NCBI GenBank assembly: GCA_904395885.1
Contig: CAJFOF010000033.1
Coordinates: 1-45,662 of the forward strand
Direction of reading: 5' to 3'
Source of the DNA: an uncultured Lachnospiraceae bacterium
Lineage (GTDB): Bacteria > Bacillota > Clostridia > Lachnospirales > Lachnospiraceae
DNA length: 45,662 bases
The notes below the pieces were generated by a model. It worked only from the letters and a program-made list of their open reading frames with translations, did not search any database and was not told where the DNA came from. Shown here piece by piece: positions 29,128 to 38,811 of this stretch (the stretch's first letter is position 1; every line of letters starts with the position of its first letter). The position numbers and the translations under genes are program-made.

Positions 29128-30120
29128 ATGAACTACATTGTATTTGACTTGGAATGGAACCAAAGTCCCGAGGGCAAAGACTCTTCTGTGGAAGGTTTTC
29201 CTTTTGAGATTATTGAGATCGGAGCCGTCAAGCTGGATCAGGAATTGAATCAGGTCGGTAGTTTTCACCAGCTTGTCCGACCACAGATATATCAGAAGCT
29301 TCACTATAAAATTTTAGAAGTTACCCATATGGAGCTGTCAGTTTTAAAAAAAGAGGGTTGTCTGTTTCCGGAAGCGGCGCAGGCATTTTTAAACTGGTGC
29401 GGAGAGGGTGGAGACTATATTTTCTGTACTTGGGGATCCATGGATCTGACAGAACTGCAGAGAAATATGGAATTTTTTGGAATGGAGATTCCATTTGCCA
29501 AACCTCTTCTCTACTATGATGTACAGAAGTTGTACCGCCTCCTGTCGGGAGAAGGGAAAACGGTACTCTCCCTCGATCAGGCGGTGGAGGAAATGGGGAT
29601 TCAGGAGGAGAAACCATTTCATCAGGCTTTTGATGACGCCTATTATACGGGAAAGATCATGAAAAGCATTGATTTTGTGAGAGTAAAAGTCTTTTTGTCC
29701 ATGGATTATTACCGTCTTCCCGCTACAAGGGAGGAAGAGGTGTATCTGACATTTCCCGGATACAGTAAATACGTATCCAGAACATTTGAGAGTAGGGAAG
29801 AAGCGTTAAAAGATAAGGTAGTAAGCGATATGATCTGCCCTCAGTGCCGGAGAATGCTGAAAAAAAAAGTTCGATGGTTTCCTGTAAGCCAGAGACTGTA
29901 CTATGGATTGGCTATATGTCCGGAACACGGCTTTATAAAAGGAAAAATCAGGATAAAAAAACAGGATGAGGGGCGGGTGTTTGCAGTCAAGACTATGAAA
30001 CCTGCAGGTGAGAGCGCAGCAGAAGAAATATGCGCTCGACGGGATGAAGCGAAAAAGAAACGAAGTGAGAGAAATAGAGCAAAACGCCAGGCACAGAAAA
30101 ATAGAAAGCAGGAAGCCTAG
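29128..30120 (+). CDS. DEDDh-type 3'-5' exonuclease with C-terminal zinc-ribbon-like segment
   Basis: A 330-residue protein whose first 180 residues match the DnaQ-like exonuclease fold. The acidic catalytic residues are D7 and E9 (YIVFDLEWN), D106 (CTWGSMDLTEL), then H165 and D169/D170 (HQAFDDAYYTG), the DEDDh set. Residues 237-267 carry CPQC and CPEH separated by 23 residues, a likely zinc-binding ribbon. The last 30 residues are strongly Lys/Arg-rich, suggesting nucleic-acid contact. No polymerase domain is present. RNase T, KapD-like or DNA-repair roles are all possible. Its stop overlaps the stop of the convergent response regulator gene. Confidence 0.85.
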   Translation: MNYIVFDLEWNQSPEGKDSSVEGFPFEIIEIGAVKLDQELNQVGSFHQLVRPQIYQKLHYKILEVTHMELSVLKKEGCLFPEAAQAFLNWCGEGGDYIFCTWGSMDLTELQRNMEFFGMEIPFAKPLLYYDVQKLYRLLSGEGKTVLSLDQAVEEMGIQEEKPFHQAFDDAYYTGKIMKSIDFVRVKVFLSMDYYRLPATREEEVYLTFPGYSKYVSRTFESREEALKDKVVSDMICPQCRRMLKKKVRWFPVSQRLYYGLAICPEHGFIKGKIRIKKQDEGRVFAVKTMKPAGESAAEEICARRDEAKKKRSERNRAKRQAQKNRKQEA

Positions 30121-30827
30121 GACTGGCTTTCCTGCATTCGGTATCCTACCCCGATTTCTGTAAAAATATATTTCGGTTCGGCTGGATTTACCTCCAGCTT
30201 TCTTCTGATATGAGCCATATTGACTCTGAGGATCTGGTTGTTATTGTCGGCGTAAGGCCCCCAGATATGGCTGATAATATAATCATATGTGAGGACCTTT
30301 CCAGAATTCTGTGCTAAAAGTGTAACCAGTTTGTACTCAATCTGGGTCAGATGGATCGTCTGGCCGTTTAAGGTGACCAGGCGCTTTTCAAAATCAATCG
30401 TCAATCCATCGTAATGATAAATAGGGATTGCGGCAGAACCTTTTAAGTCAGAGGCGTACTGGTAATGTCGCAGGGCAGTCCGGATTCTGGCAAGGAGTTC
30501 GGAGGTGCCAAAGGGTTTGGTGATATAGTCATCTGCACCGGTATCCAGGGCATTGACTTTTTCTTTCTCCTGGGTACGGGCGGAGATGACTATGATGGGA
30601 AGGCCAGACCAGCTTCGGATTTGCTGGATGACATCCAGTCCGTCCATGTCTGGAAGTCCAAGATCCAGCAAAACCAGATCAGGGCATAGAGAAGTGGCGA
30701 TGGACAGCCCTTTCTCTCCTGTGGAAGCTGTCTGAACCTTATAACCGTTAGCAGTCAGTATTGTTTCTATAAAACTGCAGATGCTCTTTTCATCTTCAAT
30801 GATCAGGATGCTTTGTTTTGGTGTCAT
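30117..30827 (-). CDS. KdpE-like OmpR-family response regulator
   Basis: A 236-residue regulator. The receiver domain (about 1-120) has the acidic pair ED (11-12), phospho-acceptor D55 (LVLLDLGLPD), the switch residues SAR near 82 and K in YITKPFG. The C-terminal winged-helix DNA-binding domain (about 135-232) reads YDGLTIDFEKRLVTLNGQ through HIRRKLEVNPAEPKYIFTEIGVGYRM, closely KdpE-like. Its start lies 32 bases inside the end of the sensor kinase gene, so the pair is translationally coupled. No kdpFABC genes are present in this window, so the regulated genes may be elsewhere, perhaps another potassium transporter. Confidence 0.88.
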   Translation of the reverse strand: MTPKQSILIIEDEKSICSFIETILTANGYKVQTASTGEKGLSIATSLCPDLVLLDLGLPDMDGLDVIQQIRSWSGLPIIVISARTQEKEKVNALDTGADDYITKPFGTSELLARIRTALRHYQYASDLKGSAAIPIYHYDGLTIDFEKRLVTLNGQTIHLTQIEYKLVTLLAQNSGKVLTYDYIISHIWGPYADNNNQILRVNMAHIRRKLEVNPAEPKYIFTEIGVGYRMQESQS

Positions 30828-31938
30828 TTGTATTCTCTCCTAAGGGAAGACTAAATGTAAAACAGGCGCCATTTGAAAGATTTCCGGCCCTGATAGTTCC
30901 GCCATGGGCAGATATAATGGTCTTACAGATCGATAGACCGATGCCCATGCCTTTATGAGAATCGCTGCTTTGAGAAAAAGCGGCAGACCCGTCAAAGATT
31001 GCGGCAAGATTTTCTTCCGAAATCCCAGGACCCTGATCAGAAACCTGAAAACAGGCGCTGCTTGCCTGAATAAAAGCATTGAGACTGATCGGCTTTGACG
31101 GATTTCCGTGATAATAGGCATTTTCTAACAGATTGATCAGAACCTGCTCGATCAGAGTGGCATCCATGGGAATCATAATAAAATCTTCTGGAACCTGTAC
31201 GGTGACGGTAGCCTGCGGAAAGCGTTTACGGAAGCGCTGAACGGCTTCTGATACAACCTCTTCCAGAGGCTCCGGAGACTTGCTTACCCGGGTATCGCCA
31301 TCCCTTATTCTGGTCACGGACAGCAGATTTTCTACCATATTCAAAAGCCAGTTGGCATCTTCCCTGATATTTTGGACCATATAAGCCTTTTCTTCACAGG
31401 AAAGGGCTTTGCTGTTTTCCAGATAGGCAGAGCTGGTTCCAATGATACTGGTAAGGGGTGTCCTCAAATCATGGGAGATGGCCCGCAGCAGGTTGGCTCT
31501 CATTTTTTCTTTCTCAGCTTCCATCAAAAGTTTTTCCCTCTCGTTTAAAATACGGGACTGTTCCTTCATTCTGGAAGTGGCGGCGCTGGTGATCAGCGCG
31601 ATGGTCAGCATGCAGAGAAACGTGGAGGGATACCCTTCAAGAGTAAAATTCAGTTCCATATAAGGATAAGTGAAAATCAGGTTGACGAAAAAGGTGCTGA
31701 CCACGGAAGCAATAATACCTGGAATGTAGCCGTCGGTGTACCGGGCGATCATAAGAACGCTGAGGATGTAGATCATGGCGACATTAACGGTGTCATTGGT
31801 GCTGAATTGAGCGACCGGCGCTGCGGCTCCGGTGGCCACAGCCAAAATTCCCAGGCAGACAATAAAGTTGCGAGCGACCGAATTCTGCCAGATTTTCGTA
31901 TATTTAAATTGTTCCAGGCTGCTTTTAAAACGATTCAC
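30796..31938 (-). CDS. KdpD-like sensor histidine kinase lacking the N-terminal KdpD/Usp domains
   Basis: A 380-residue kinase. Residues about 25-120 contain four hydrophobic helices in the DUF4118 arrangement of KdpD (NFIVCLGILAVATGAAAPVA; VNVAMIYILSVLMIARYTDGYIPGI). A coiled coil follows, then HisKA with H156 in AISHDLRTPLTSIIG, then HATPase with NLLENAYYHG, DQGPGI and GMGIGLSI. Full KdpD proteins have about 400 more N-terminal residues (KdpD and USP domains) that bind nucleotides; they are absent here. The start is GTG, 20 bases after the carboxypeptidase stop. It pairs with the overlapping KdpE-like regulator. Confidence 0.88.
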   Translation of the reverse strand: MNRFKSSLEQFKYTKIWQNSVARNFIVCLGILAVATGAAAPVAQFSTNDTVNVAMIYILSVLMIARYTDGYIPGIIASVVSTFFVNLIFTYPYMELNFTLEGYPSTFLCMLTIALITSAATSRMKEQSRILNEREKLLMEAEKEKMRANLLRAISHDLRTPLTSIIGTSSAYLENSKALSCEEKAYMVQNIREDANWLLNMVENLLSVTRIRDGDTRVSKSPEPLEEVVSEAVQRFRKRFPQATVTVQVPEDFIMIPMDATLIEQVLINLLENAYYHGNPSKPISLNAFIQASSACFQVSDQGPGISEENLAAIFDGSAAFSQSSDSHKGMGIGLSICKTIISAHGGTIRAGNLSNGACFTFSLPLGENTNDTKTKHPDH

Positions 31939-31958
31939 ACTGCATTCTCACTTTCTAC

Positions 31959-33551
31959 TTATCTCCTGTGGCGGGATCTATGTTTTTGACTGCGCTTGGG
32001 GGTGTAGGAAGAATTTCTTTTTTCTTTTAAAATCAAATCAAAATCTTCCTGAGTACAGCCGATATCCTTTAAGCGCTGACTGCGCCTTGCTTTTCGCCGC
32101 TGGCGTTCCTGAGCTTCTTTTTTGTCATGGTATTTTTTGGCTATAATGGAAACGGATACCAACACAGCCAGAACCAATATAACAGCCAGACCGACCCAGA
32201 CAGCGGATGGGATCGCGGGGAAATGGATGTTTAACAGGAAACCGCCTTCCTCCGCAGCTTCAGAAGTTTCGGCTACTTGGCTTTCTGACGGAAGCGCAGC
32301 AGGAGAGGGAAGCGGGAATTCTTCTGTATCCGTGCTCCCAGCAGAAAGTTCCGCCACCGCTTCTGATGGCGCCGGCATTGAGCGGGTATTGGCCAGAAGC
32401 GGATCGCTGCTGGTTCCGGCCTCTTTTAACTGCAGATAGGCGGAACCGATGTCATGGTCATAGTAAGTGTATTGAATTTGGGCGACCGCATTCTCCGGTG
32501 CAGTCGAATTCAGATCGTAGGTGATCGCCGTCTGGGCATCAGAAAGGGAAGCTTCCTTCGGTAGTGTCACAGAACAGTCTTTGTCCAGAGAGAGGACTGC
32601 AATATCGCTGGTTGAAAGGCCGGCAATAGTCATGTCGTTCTCTATGGATGTGTAGGTGCTGTCATAGTCGGCGACCTTAAGGGTTTGAAAATTTTCAAAC
32701 CCAAAATCCAGGAGGCGCTTGGTGTCACTGTAATGGACCTGCTGGCCGTTCAGAATAACGGTGATCAATGTCATTCCGTCGCGCTCAGCGCAGGTGACAA
32801 GGGTATTTCCAGCCAGGGAGGTATATCCTGTTTTACCGGCGAAAGCGCCGGGGTAATATACAGAAGAATTCTTCCGAAGCATTTGATGGTGAGCATAGAC
32901 CACATTGTGGGGATCCTCAGGATCTGGATACTGCTTGATAGGTGCGTGTTTCCAGTAGAGAGAACCATCAATCTCCACAAAGGTCTCGTTCTGCAGAGCC
33001 GCCTGGGTGATCAGAGCCATATCATAGGCGGATGTGTAATGATTCGGATCATTCAGGCCGCTGGGATTGGCAAAATGGCTGTCCTGGCAACCCAATTGGG
33101 CGGCCTTTTCATTCATCATGTCTACAAAGGCTTCTCTGGAGCCGGCCACGTGTTCGGCCAGGGCATTGGCGCTCTCATTGGCAGAGGCCAGCAGAAGACC
33201 GTAGAGACAGTCTTCTACCGACAGGACATCTCCCTCCGAAGCTGCCATATTGCTGGAATTTTCTTCTACATTGTGGACAGCATCGTAAGAAAAGGTGACC
33301 ATCTCATTGAGATCGCAGTTCTCAATGACGATTAAGGCCGTAAGAATTTTCGTAATACTGGCGGGAAAAAAGGGTTCATGAATATTTTTCCCGTAGAGAA
33401 TTGTACCGGAGTCTGCATCCATCAGAATGCCTCCGCCTGCTTCGACGTAAGTGTCTTCCGGCCAGGAGGCGGCGAACGTCACGATGGGAACACCGGTAAA
33501 AACTGTCAGGAAGACAGCCAAAGCCAGGAAATATTTATAAAATCGATTCAT
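31959..33551 (-). CDS. D-alanyl-D-alanine carboxypeptidase (PBP5/DacF type)
   Basis: A 530-residue serine-type D,D-carboxypeptidase that trims the terminal D-Ala of peptidoglycan stem peptides outside the membrane. An N-terminal signal peptide ends near residue 28. Catalytic motifs are SITK (65-68), SAN (123-125) and KTG (240-242). After the PBP5 C-terminal beta domain comes a low-complexity Pro/Ser/Glu linker, a TM helix near residue 455 (AVWVGLAVILVLAVLVSVSII), and a basic cytoplasmic tail rich in Arg, Lys and Gln. Replacing the usual amphipathic anchor by a TM helix plus basic tail is a notable variation. It precedes the KdpD-like kinase by 20 bases. Confidence 0.9.
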   Translation of the reverse strand: MNRFYKYFLALAVFLTVFTGVPIVTFAASWPEDTYVEAGGGILMDADSGTILYGKNIHEPFFPASITKILTALIVIENCDLNEMVTFSYDAVHNVEENSSNMAASEGDVLSVEDCLYGLLLASANESANALAEHVAGSREAFVDMMNEKAAQLGCQDSHFANPSGLNDPNHYTSAYDMALITQAALQNETFVEIDGSLYWKHAPIKQYPDPEDPHNVVYAHHQMLRKNSSVYYPGAFAGKTGYTSLAGNTLVTCAERDGMTLITVILNGQQVHYSDTKRLLDFGFENFQTLKVADYDSTYTSIENDMTIAGLSTSDIAVLSLDKDCSVTLPKEASLSDAQTAITYDLNSTAPENAVAQIQYTYYDHDIGSAYLQLKEAGTSSDPLLANTRSMPAPSEAVAELSAGSTDTEEFPLPSPAALPSESQVAETSEAAEEGGFLLNIHFPAIPSAVWVGLAVILVLAVLVSVSIIAKKYHDKKEAQERQRRKARRSQRLKDIGCTQEDFDLILKEKRNSSYTPKRSQKHRSRHRR

Positions 33552-33589
33552 ATATTTTTAATCTCCATGTAACAGTTGGCATTTCCTAC

Positions 33590-33618
33590 AGTATAGGCTA
33601 TTTTTCGCGACAAGTAAA
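33590..33618 (-). promoter_or_regulatory. Candidate promoter of the carboxypeptidase gene
   Basis: On the minus strand TTTACT (33613-33618), a 17-base spacer and TATACT (33590-33595), overlapping the end of the upstream membrane-protein gene. Confidence 0.4.
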
Positions 33619-34308
33619 GGCAGTTTTGCGTACTTTTCTCCAGAGGAAAAAGCTGATTCCAAAAATGATGGCAGTTGAAATCCCAAATATGGCTAAAATC
33701 AAAAAGGCTGTGTCCATGAAAAAGGGTTCCGGAACAATATTAATCAGCATATCGGTAGCCGGGTTTAGGATCCACAGATCGTTATTGAAAAATATATGGT
33801 GAAAGATAACGAAATAGCGGTTAAAATCTGATGCAATCAGTGCACCGAGCCCGGCACCAATCAGAAAGATACCGCCCATTCCCACACAGATTGCCCGGGG
33901 AAGGATCTGCGAGAGCTTTGCCTTTGTGACCACCAGGAATACGAGACAGAGGGCAATCAGAACCACGGCGGCCCGACGAATCTGGATTGCTGCCAGAAAG
34001 AGACCCCGCACGTCCTCCATATGGGCGATTTCTCTTTCGTTGAAAAATTCCCGGTATTCACCGCCCATGGTGGTGTAGACATGGAGATCCTCCCGGTCTC
34101 CTCTGAGATAGGCCATCATTTCATCTGTCACGGTCAGCAGATCATCCATGGTCATGGAAGGCAGATCGTCCAGAACCTGATATTTTTCATATTCTCTCTC
34201 ATAGTATCCGAGGATCCAGTAGGCTACTGCCTCTACAGAGGTGATCAAAAGGATTGCCATGAGACAGAAGGCACATAAGAAGCCGGCAAGGTTGTGCAGA
34301 TATTTCAT
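33598..34308 (-). CDS. DUF1461-like (TIGR01906-type) integral membrane protein
   Basis: A 236-residue protein of unknown function with one N-terminal TM helix (about 7-30), an extracytoplasmic segment of some 70 residues (YYEREYEKYQVLDDLPSMTMDDLLTVTDEMMAYLRGDRED...), and three further helices near 106-125, 136-155 and 200-222. The motif order DDLLTVTDEMMAYLRG...FNEREIAHMEDVRGLF is what I recall for the DUF1461/TIGR01906 family of Firmicutes. I choose the ATG at 34308, with GGAGGA about 10 bases upstream; an in-frame start at 34350 would include that site. A strong terminator separates it from the V-ATPase operon. Confidence 0.78.
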   Translation of the reverse strand: MKYLHNLAGFLCAFCLMAILLITSVEAVAYWILGYYEREYEKYQVLDDLPSMTMDDLLTVTDEMMAYLRGDREDLHVYTTMGGEYREFFNEREIAHMEDVRGLFLAAIQIRRAAVVLIALCLVFLVVTKAKLSQILPRAICVGMGGIFLIGAGLGALIASDFNRYFVIFHHIFFNNDLWILNPATDMLINIVPEPFFMDTAFLILAIFGISTAIIFGISFFLWRKVRKTAFTCREK

Positions 34309-34340
34309 ACATTTAAGTCCTCCAAATGAAAGTAAGTCTG

Positions 34341-34392
34341 AAAAAAGCATCCTCTCTGCCGGCCATAGATATGGCCGGTAAGGAATGCTTTT
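34341..34392 (-). terminator. Terminator of the V-type ATPase operon
   Basis: On the minus strand AAAGCATTCCT pairs with AGGATGCTTT (one bulge), and an inner perfect CCGGCCATA/TATGGCCGG stem sits within. A run of six T residues follows. It lies directly after subunit D. Confidence 0.9.
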
Positions 34393-34394
34393 GA

Positions 34395-35021
34395 TTATGA
34401 GTTGCTTTTTTCTTTGTTTCGCTTGATTACTTTAAGTCTGGTAAATTCCTCCCTGTCCTTCTCTTCCAGGGCGTTGGAGATATTTTTTGTAAGAGCCTCA
34501 TAAGTGGGGATCGTAATATTTTTCAGGGCATTGGCTCGCTTTTGGGTTTTCTTGATATTGGAGGCCAGCCGGTAGGCAGAGTTTTCCACCATGGACAGCT
34601 TGATCGTCAGTTCCTTTACTTTCTCGAATTTCAGCTTTGCAATATCCAGAGATTCACTGGTATTGTAGAAGGAATAATATGGGATCACAGGGGCAGAGTC
34701 ATGCTGCACCAGTGGTATCTCTGTACCCATGATGCTGCGGGTCTTGATCTTCACAGAGTTCTCTACAGGGATCAGCAGGCTGATTTCCTGTACATAATTG
34801 ATTCCAAGATCGATATTCGCTTTCTGAAGGGCCTGGTAAGCCTCCCGGAAGGTGACATCAATCTCAGACTGAATATCCTTTGCCTGATCGATCAGGCCCA
34901 TCAGCTCTCTGATCAGAATGTTCCGCTTTTTATCCATCAGGCCATAGCCCTGCCTGGCCAGAGCCAGAGAGTTTTTTGCCAATATCAGGTTGCCCTTAGT
35001 GGGAAATGTATTTGGATCCAT
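34395..35021 (-). CDS. ntpD: V-type ATPase subunit D (central stalk)
   Basis: A 208-residue, mostly helical protein forming the central rotor axle of the V/A-type ATPase. The N-terminal PTKGNLILAKNSLALARQGYGLMDKKRNIL and the C-terminal RRANALKNI-like KKTQKRANALKNITIPTY are the family hallmarks; both ends form the antiparallel coiled coil that enters the A3B3 head. It is the last gene of the operon, 16 bases after subunit B. The C-terminal tail is basic. Confidence 0.95.
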   Translation of the reverse strand: MDPNTFPTKGNLILAKNSLALARQGYGLMDKKRNILIRELMGLIDQAKDIQSEIDVTFREAYQALQKANIDLGINYVQEISLLIPVENSVKIKTRSIMGTEIPLVQHDSAPVIPYYSFYNTSESLDIAKLKFEKVKELTIKLSMVENSAYRLASNIKKTQKRANALKNITIPTYEALTKNISNALEEKDREEFTRLKVIKRNKEKSNS

Positions 35022-35037
35022 AAAACTCCCTCCCTAT

Positions 35038-36429
35038 CTACTGCTCCGCCTCTTCTGCGGGTTTATAGTACTGGTCAAGAATCTTAGTATCAATACGGTC
35101 AAGCTCGGCTCTCGGAAGCATACCGAGAAGCTGCCAGCCAATATTCAGCGTTTCCAGAATCGTACGATTTTCATGGATATCCTGTCCGATGAAACGCTGC
35201 TCAAAGGCCTTGCCAAATTCCAGGTATTTTTTATCAATGGGCGACAGTTCATCTTCGCCGATAACGGATGCTAACGCCCGGGCGTCCCCGACTTTTGCGT
35301 AGCAGGAGAAAAGCTGGTTGGCCACAGCCTGGTGATCAGCTCTGGTATATCCTTCACCGATGCCGTCTTTCATCAGACGGGACAGAGAGGGAAGGACATT
35401 GATAGGCGGATAGACAGACTGGCCGTAAAGACTTCTGTCCAGAACGATCTGTCCCTCTGTGATATAACCAGTCAGATCCGGAATGGGGTGAGTAATATCA
35501 TCATTGGGCATGGTCAGGATGGGGATCTGGGTAACAGAGCCATTGATTCCCTCCACAATGCCAGCTCGCTCATAGATTGCTGCCAGTTCGCTGTACAGGT
35601 ATCCGGGGAAGCCCTTTCGGGAAGGAATTTCACCCTTAGAGGAGGAAACCTCACGCATAGCCTCGGCAAAAGAAGTCATGTCCGTAAGAATTACCAAAAT
35701 GTGCATGCTCTTCTCAAAGGCCAGATATTCTGCCAGTGTCAGGGCGATCTTAGGCGTGATCAGACGTTCCACCACAGGATCGTTGGCCAAATTAATAAAC
35801 ATTGCCACGTGGGAAGAAACACCGCTCTCCTCAAATGTGCGGCGGAAGAAGTCTGCCACATCGTATTTTACACCCATAGCGGCAAAGACGATGGCAAATT
35901 CCTCGTCAGAATCTTCTCCCAGAGATGCCTGCTGAACGATCTGAGCCGCAAGCTGGTCATGGGGAAGGCCGTTGCCGGAAAAGATCGGGAGTTTCTGCCC
36001 TCGGATCAGAGTGGTCAGTCCGTCAATAGCAGAGATTCCAGTGCGGATATAATTTCTGGGATATTCACGGGTCACTGGATTTAGCGGCTTTCCGTTGATA
36101 TCCAGCTTGATATCAGAGATAATGTCTCCCAGTCCGTCAATAGGCTGACCGATTCCGTTAAAGGTGCGGCCCAGCATGGACTCAGAAACGGTTATCTCCA
36201 TGGGATGGCCTGTAAGCCGGGTGTGGGTATTTCTCAGAGCCATTCCCTCAGTACCTTCAAAGACCTGAATAATAGCTTTATCTTTATAGATTTCGATAAT
36301 ACGTCCCAGCTTTTTTTCTTTGCCGTTTACGGTCATTTCTACGATCTCATCGTAGGCCGCGTCCTGAACTCCCTCCAGAACGACCAGAGGGCCATTGATC
36401 GCACTTAGACCTAAATATTCAATTGCCAT
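35038..36429 (-). CDS. ntpB: V-type ATPase subunit B
   Basis: A 463-residue regulatory, non-catalytic subunit of the A3B3 head. Conserved blocks are [57 protein letters not shown], and [32 protein letters not shown]. There is a degenerate loop in place of a catalytic P-loop (SGNGLPH), which distinguishes it from subunit A. It follows subunit A by 15 bases. Confidence 0.97.
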   Translation of the reverse strand: MAIEYLGLSAINGPLVVLEGVQDAAYDEIVEMTVNGKEKKLGRIIEIYKDKAIIQVFEGTEGMALRNTHTRLTGHPMEITVSESMLGRTFNGIGQPIDGLGDIISDIKLDINGKPLNPVTREYPRNYIRTGISAIDGLTTLIRGQKLPIFSGNGLPHDQLAAQIVQQASLGEDSDEEFAIVFAAMGVKYDVADFFRRTFEESGVSSHVAMFINLANDPVVERLITPKIALTLAEYLAFEKSMHILVILTDMTSFAEAMREVSSSKGEIPSRKGFPGYLYSELAAIYERAGIVEGINGSVTQIPILTMPNDDITHPIPDLTGYITEGQIVLDRSLYGQSVYPPINVLPSLSRLMKDGIGEGYTRADHQAVANQLFSCYAKVGDARALASVIGEDELSPIDKKYLEFGKAFEQRFIGQDIHENRTILETLNIGWQLLGMLPRAELDRIDTKILDQYYKPAEEAEQ

Positions 36430-36444
36430 GAATGTTCCCTCCTT

Positions 36445-38211
36445 TTATGCATTTCGTTCCAGAACACCGTCATAGAACTTATCAATCTGTTTCATATAAT
36501 CGTCAAACATATCCAACTGATCGTTGGGGACATCGTATTTGATGGAAATTACTTTGTCAAAAATGGAATCCTGTTTCAGAACCGACATGGGCATTCCCAT
36601 GGAGATCAGTGTGCGGCTCTTTTTATACAGATAGAGGATCACTTCCATCATCTTAAACTGCTTGGCCATGGGGACGCAGGTGTCTTCCGGATGGAAGGCA
36701 TTCTGCTGCAGGAATCCTACCCGAATGACTTTGGCTATCTCCAAAATCAGCTTCTGGTCATCAGGAAGAACGTCAGCGCCGATCAGCTTTACAATTTCCA
36801 TCAGGCTGCTCTCCTGAGTGAGGAGGTAAACCATCTGATTGCGGTAATCGACAAAGCGGCGGTCCACGTTATCAGTATACCAGGGAGCCAGATCGGACAG
36901 GTATTCGGAATAGCTGGTCAGCCAGTGGATAGCGGGATAATGGCGGGCGTAGGCCAATGATTTATCCAGAGCCCAGAAGCATCGAACAAAACGTTTGGTA
37001 TTCTGGGTAACCGGCTCAGAGAAGTCGCCGCCCTGGGGTGAAACAGCTCCGATAATGGACACAGAACCTTCTGTTCCGTTGAGATTCCGAACCATCCCTG
37101 CCCGCTCATAGAATGCAGATAGGCGGGATGCCAGATAGGCCGGGAATCCCTCTTCCGCAGGCATCTCTTCCAGACGGCCGGAAAGCTCTCTTAAAGCCTC
37201 GGCCCAACGAGAGGTTGAGTCTGCCATAATCGCCACATGGTAACCCATGTCCCGATAGTATTCTGCCAGTGTGAGGCCGGAATACAGGCTGGCTTCACGG
37301 GCAGCTACCGGCATGTTGGAGGTATTGGCGATAAGCGTAGTCCGATCCATCAAAGGATTCCCGGATTTGGGATCCACAAGCTGAGTGAATTCTTCTAGAA
37401 CCTGCGTCATCTCATTGCCCCGCTCTCCGCAGCCTATATAAATGATAATATCGGCGTCAGACCATTTGGCGATCTGATGCTGGGTCATAGTTTTTCCGGT
37501 ACCAAATCCGCCGGGCACAGCGGCTGTGCCGCCTTTTGCGATGGGAAAGAGAGTGTCCAGAATTCTCTGACCGGTGATCAACGGTTTGGTAGCAGGAAAT
37601 CTCTTGGCCGTTGGACGAGGAATTCGGATAGGCCATTTCTGAGTCATTGTGATTTTGCGCTCAGAGCCATCCGGGAGCTGGAGAGTCAGCAGGACATCAT
37701 CGATGGTGTATTCGCCGTCCGGGACCACATCCAGAACATAGCCGTCCATATCCGGGGGAAGCATGACCTTATGGACAATGGCGTGGGTCTCGGGGACTTC
37801 CGCGATGATAGAGCCGGGAAGAAGCTGATCCCCCTTTTTTACGGTAAGATGGGTTTGCCATTTTTTACTGTGATCCAGGGATTCTACACTGACACCTCTG
37901 CTGATAAATGCGCCCTCGGTTTTTGCAATTTCACTTAGAGGACGTTCGATTCCGTCGAAAATATTATTCAGGATGCCTGGGGCCAGAGTAACGGATACCG
38001 GAGCTCCGGTTCCGGTAACAGTTTCTCCGGGCTTGATGCCGGAAGTTTCCTCATAGACCTGAACGATTGTGCGGTCTGAGGTAAGGCCGATGACCTCGCC
38101 TACCAGGTTCTGGCGGCCTACGTAGACCATCTCATTCATTTGGAATCCGGGATCCCCCTGAAGATAGACCACAGGGCCGTTAATTCCATAAATAATACCG
38201 GTTTTACTCAT
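36445..38211 (-). CDS. ntpA: V-type ATPase catalytic subunit A
   Basis: A 588-residue catalytic subunit. The P-loop is GGFGTGKT (residues 234-241), followed by [13 protein letters not shown] with the catalytic Glu. The non-homologous region typical of A subunits lies at about 115-190 ([42 protein letters not shown]). The [12 protein letters not shown] block is intact. Its start overlaps the end of subunit E by eight bases. Direction (proton- or sodium-driven synthesis versus hydrolysis) is not shown by this subunit. Confidence 0.97.
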   Translation of the reverse strand: MSKTGIIYGINGPVVYLQGDPGFQMNEMVYVGRQNLVGEVIGLTSDRTIVQVYEETSGIKPGETVTGTGAPVSVTLAPGILNNIFDGIERPLSEIAKTEGAFISRGVSVESLDHSKKWQTHLTVKKGDQLLPGSIIAEVPETHAIVHKVMLPPDMDGYVLDVVPDGEYTIDDVLLTLQLPDGSERKITMTQKWPIRIPRPTAKRFPATKPLITGQRILDTLFPIAKGGTAAVPGGFGTGKTMTQHQIAKWSDADIIIYIGCGERGNEMTQVLEEFTQLVDPKSGNPLMDRTTLIANTSNMPVAAREASLYSGLTLAEYYRDMGYHVAIMADSTSRWAEALRELSGRLEEMPAEEGFPAYLASRLSAFYERAGMVRNLNGTEGSVSIIGAVSPQGGDFSEPVTQNTKRFVRCFWALDKSLAYARHYPAIHWLTSYSEYLSDLAPWYTDNVDRRFVDYRNQMVYLLTQESSLMEIVKLIGADVLPDDQKLILEIAKVIRVGFLQQNAFHPEDTCVPMAKQFKMMEVILYLYKKSRTLISMGMPMSVLKQDSIFDKVISIKYDVPNDQLDMFDDYMKQIDKFYDGVLERNA

Positions 38212-38794
38212 GGCCGTTTCCTCCTAAATCAAATTGAAATGTGCGCCGTGCCTCTTCCAGCTTGGTCTCAAAGGAATTGTCGATCAGGATATGGGAATCA
38301 GGAATGACGGCCCTCATGCCGCCTGAAAAGGAATAGGCGCTGATTTTAACGGCTTCCCTGTTCTGCAGAGAAAGGCTCTGAAGCAGAGGCTCGTCGGCGG
38401 GATCAATATAGATGATCAGATCCTTGTTTCCGGCAAGCTCATGGGCCTTGGCGATCTGACGCTCCAGAAGTTGGGCATACTCAGGCGTACTCATAAAATC
38501 GGCAAGGAGATTGCGAACCTCGACGAAAAGCATATCTTTTAACTCTTCCTGGCGTTTGCTCATTTCTCTCTTTATATTTATCTGGGCCAAAGCCAGTTTT
38601 TTATTGATCTCCCGTTCGATTTTTTCGGATTCCCCCTGAAGCTGCATATCCAGACGGCGGGTAGAATCTTTTTTATGTTCCTCAAAGGTCTGCTCCAGGG
38701 CAGAGGCATATTCATCGTACAGGCGGGCACTTTTAGCTCTGGCATCTTCCATGCAGATGTCCATGAAATGCTGTAATTTCTCATCAGTTGTCAA
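38204..38794 (-). CDS. ntpE: V-type ATPase subunit E (peripheral stalk)
   Basis: A 196-residue protein. The N-terminal half (about 1-110) is a long charged coiled coil that forms a peripheral stalk with the G/H subunit. The C-terminal half is a globular domain that contacts subunit B, with the typical FSGGMRAVIPDSHILIDNSFETKLEEARR. It lies between F and A and overlaps A by eight bases. Confidence 0.9.
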   Translation of the reverse strand: MTTDEKLQHFMDICMEDARAKSARLYDEYASALEQTFEEHKKDSTRRLDMQLQGESEKIEREINKKLALAQINIKREMSKRQEELKDMLFVEVRNLLADFMSTPEYAQLLERQIAKAHELAGNKDLIIYIDPADEPLLQSLSLQNREAVKISAYSFSGGMRAVIPDSHILIDNSFETKLEEARRTFQFDLGGNGHE

Positions 38795-38811
38795 GATAAG
38801 TCACCTGCTTT

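Noticed and set aside
32685..33335. 216-residue plus-strand open frame
   Set aside because: Antisense to the carboxypeptidase, whose catalytic motifs span the same bases; no ribosome site.
35332..36084. 250-residue plus-strand open frame
   Set aside because: Antisense to V-ATPase subunit B; no recognisable protein features.
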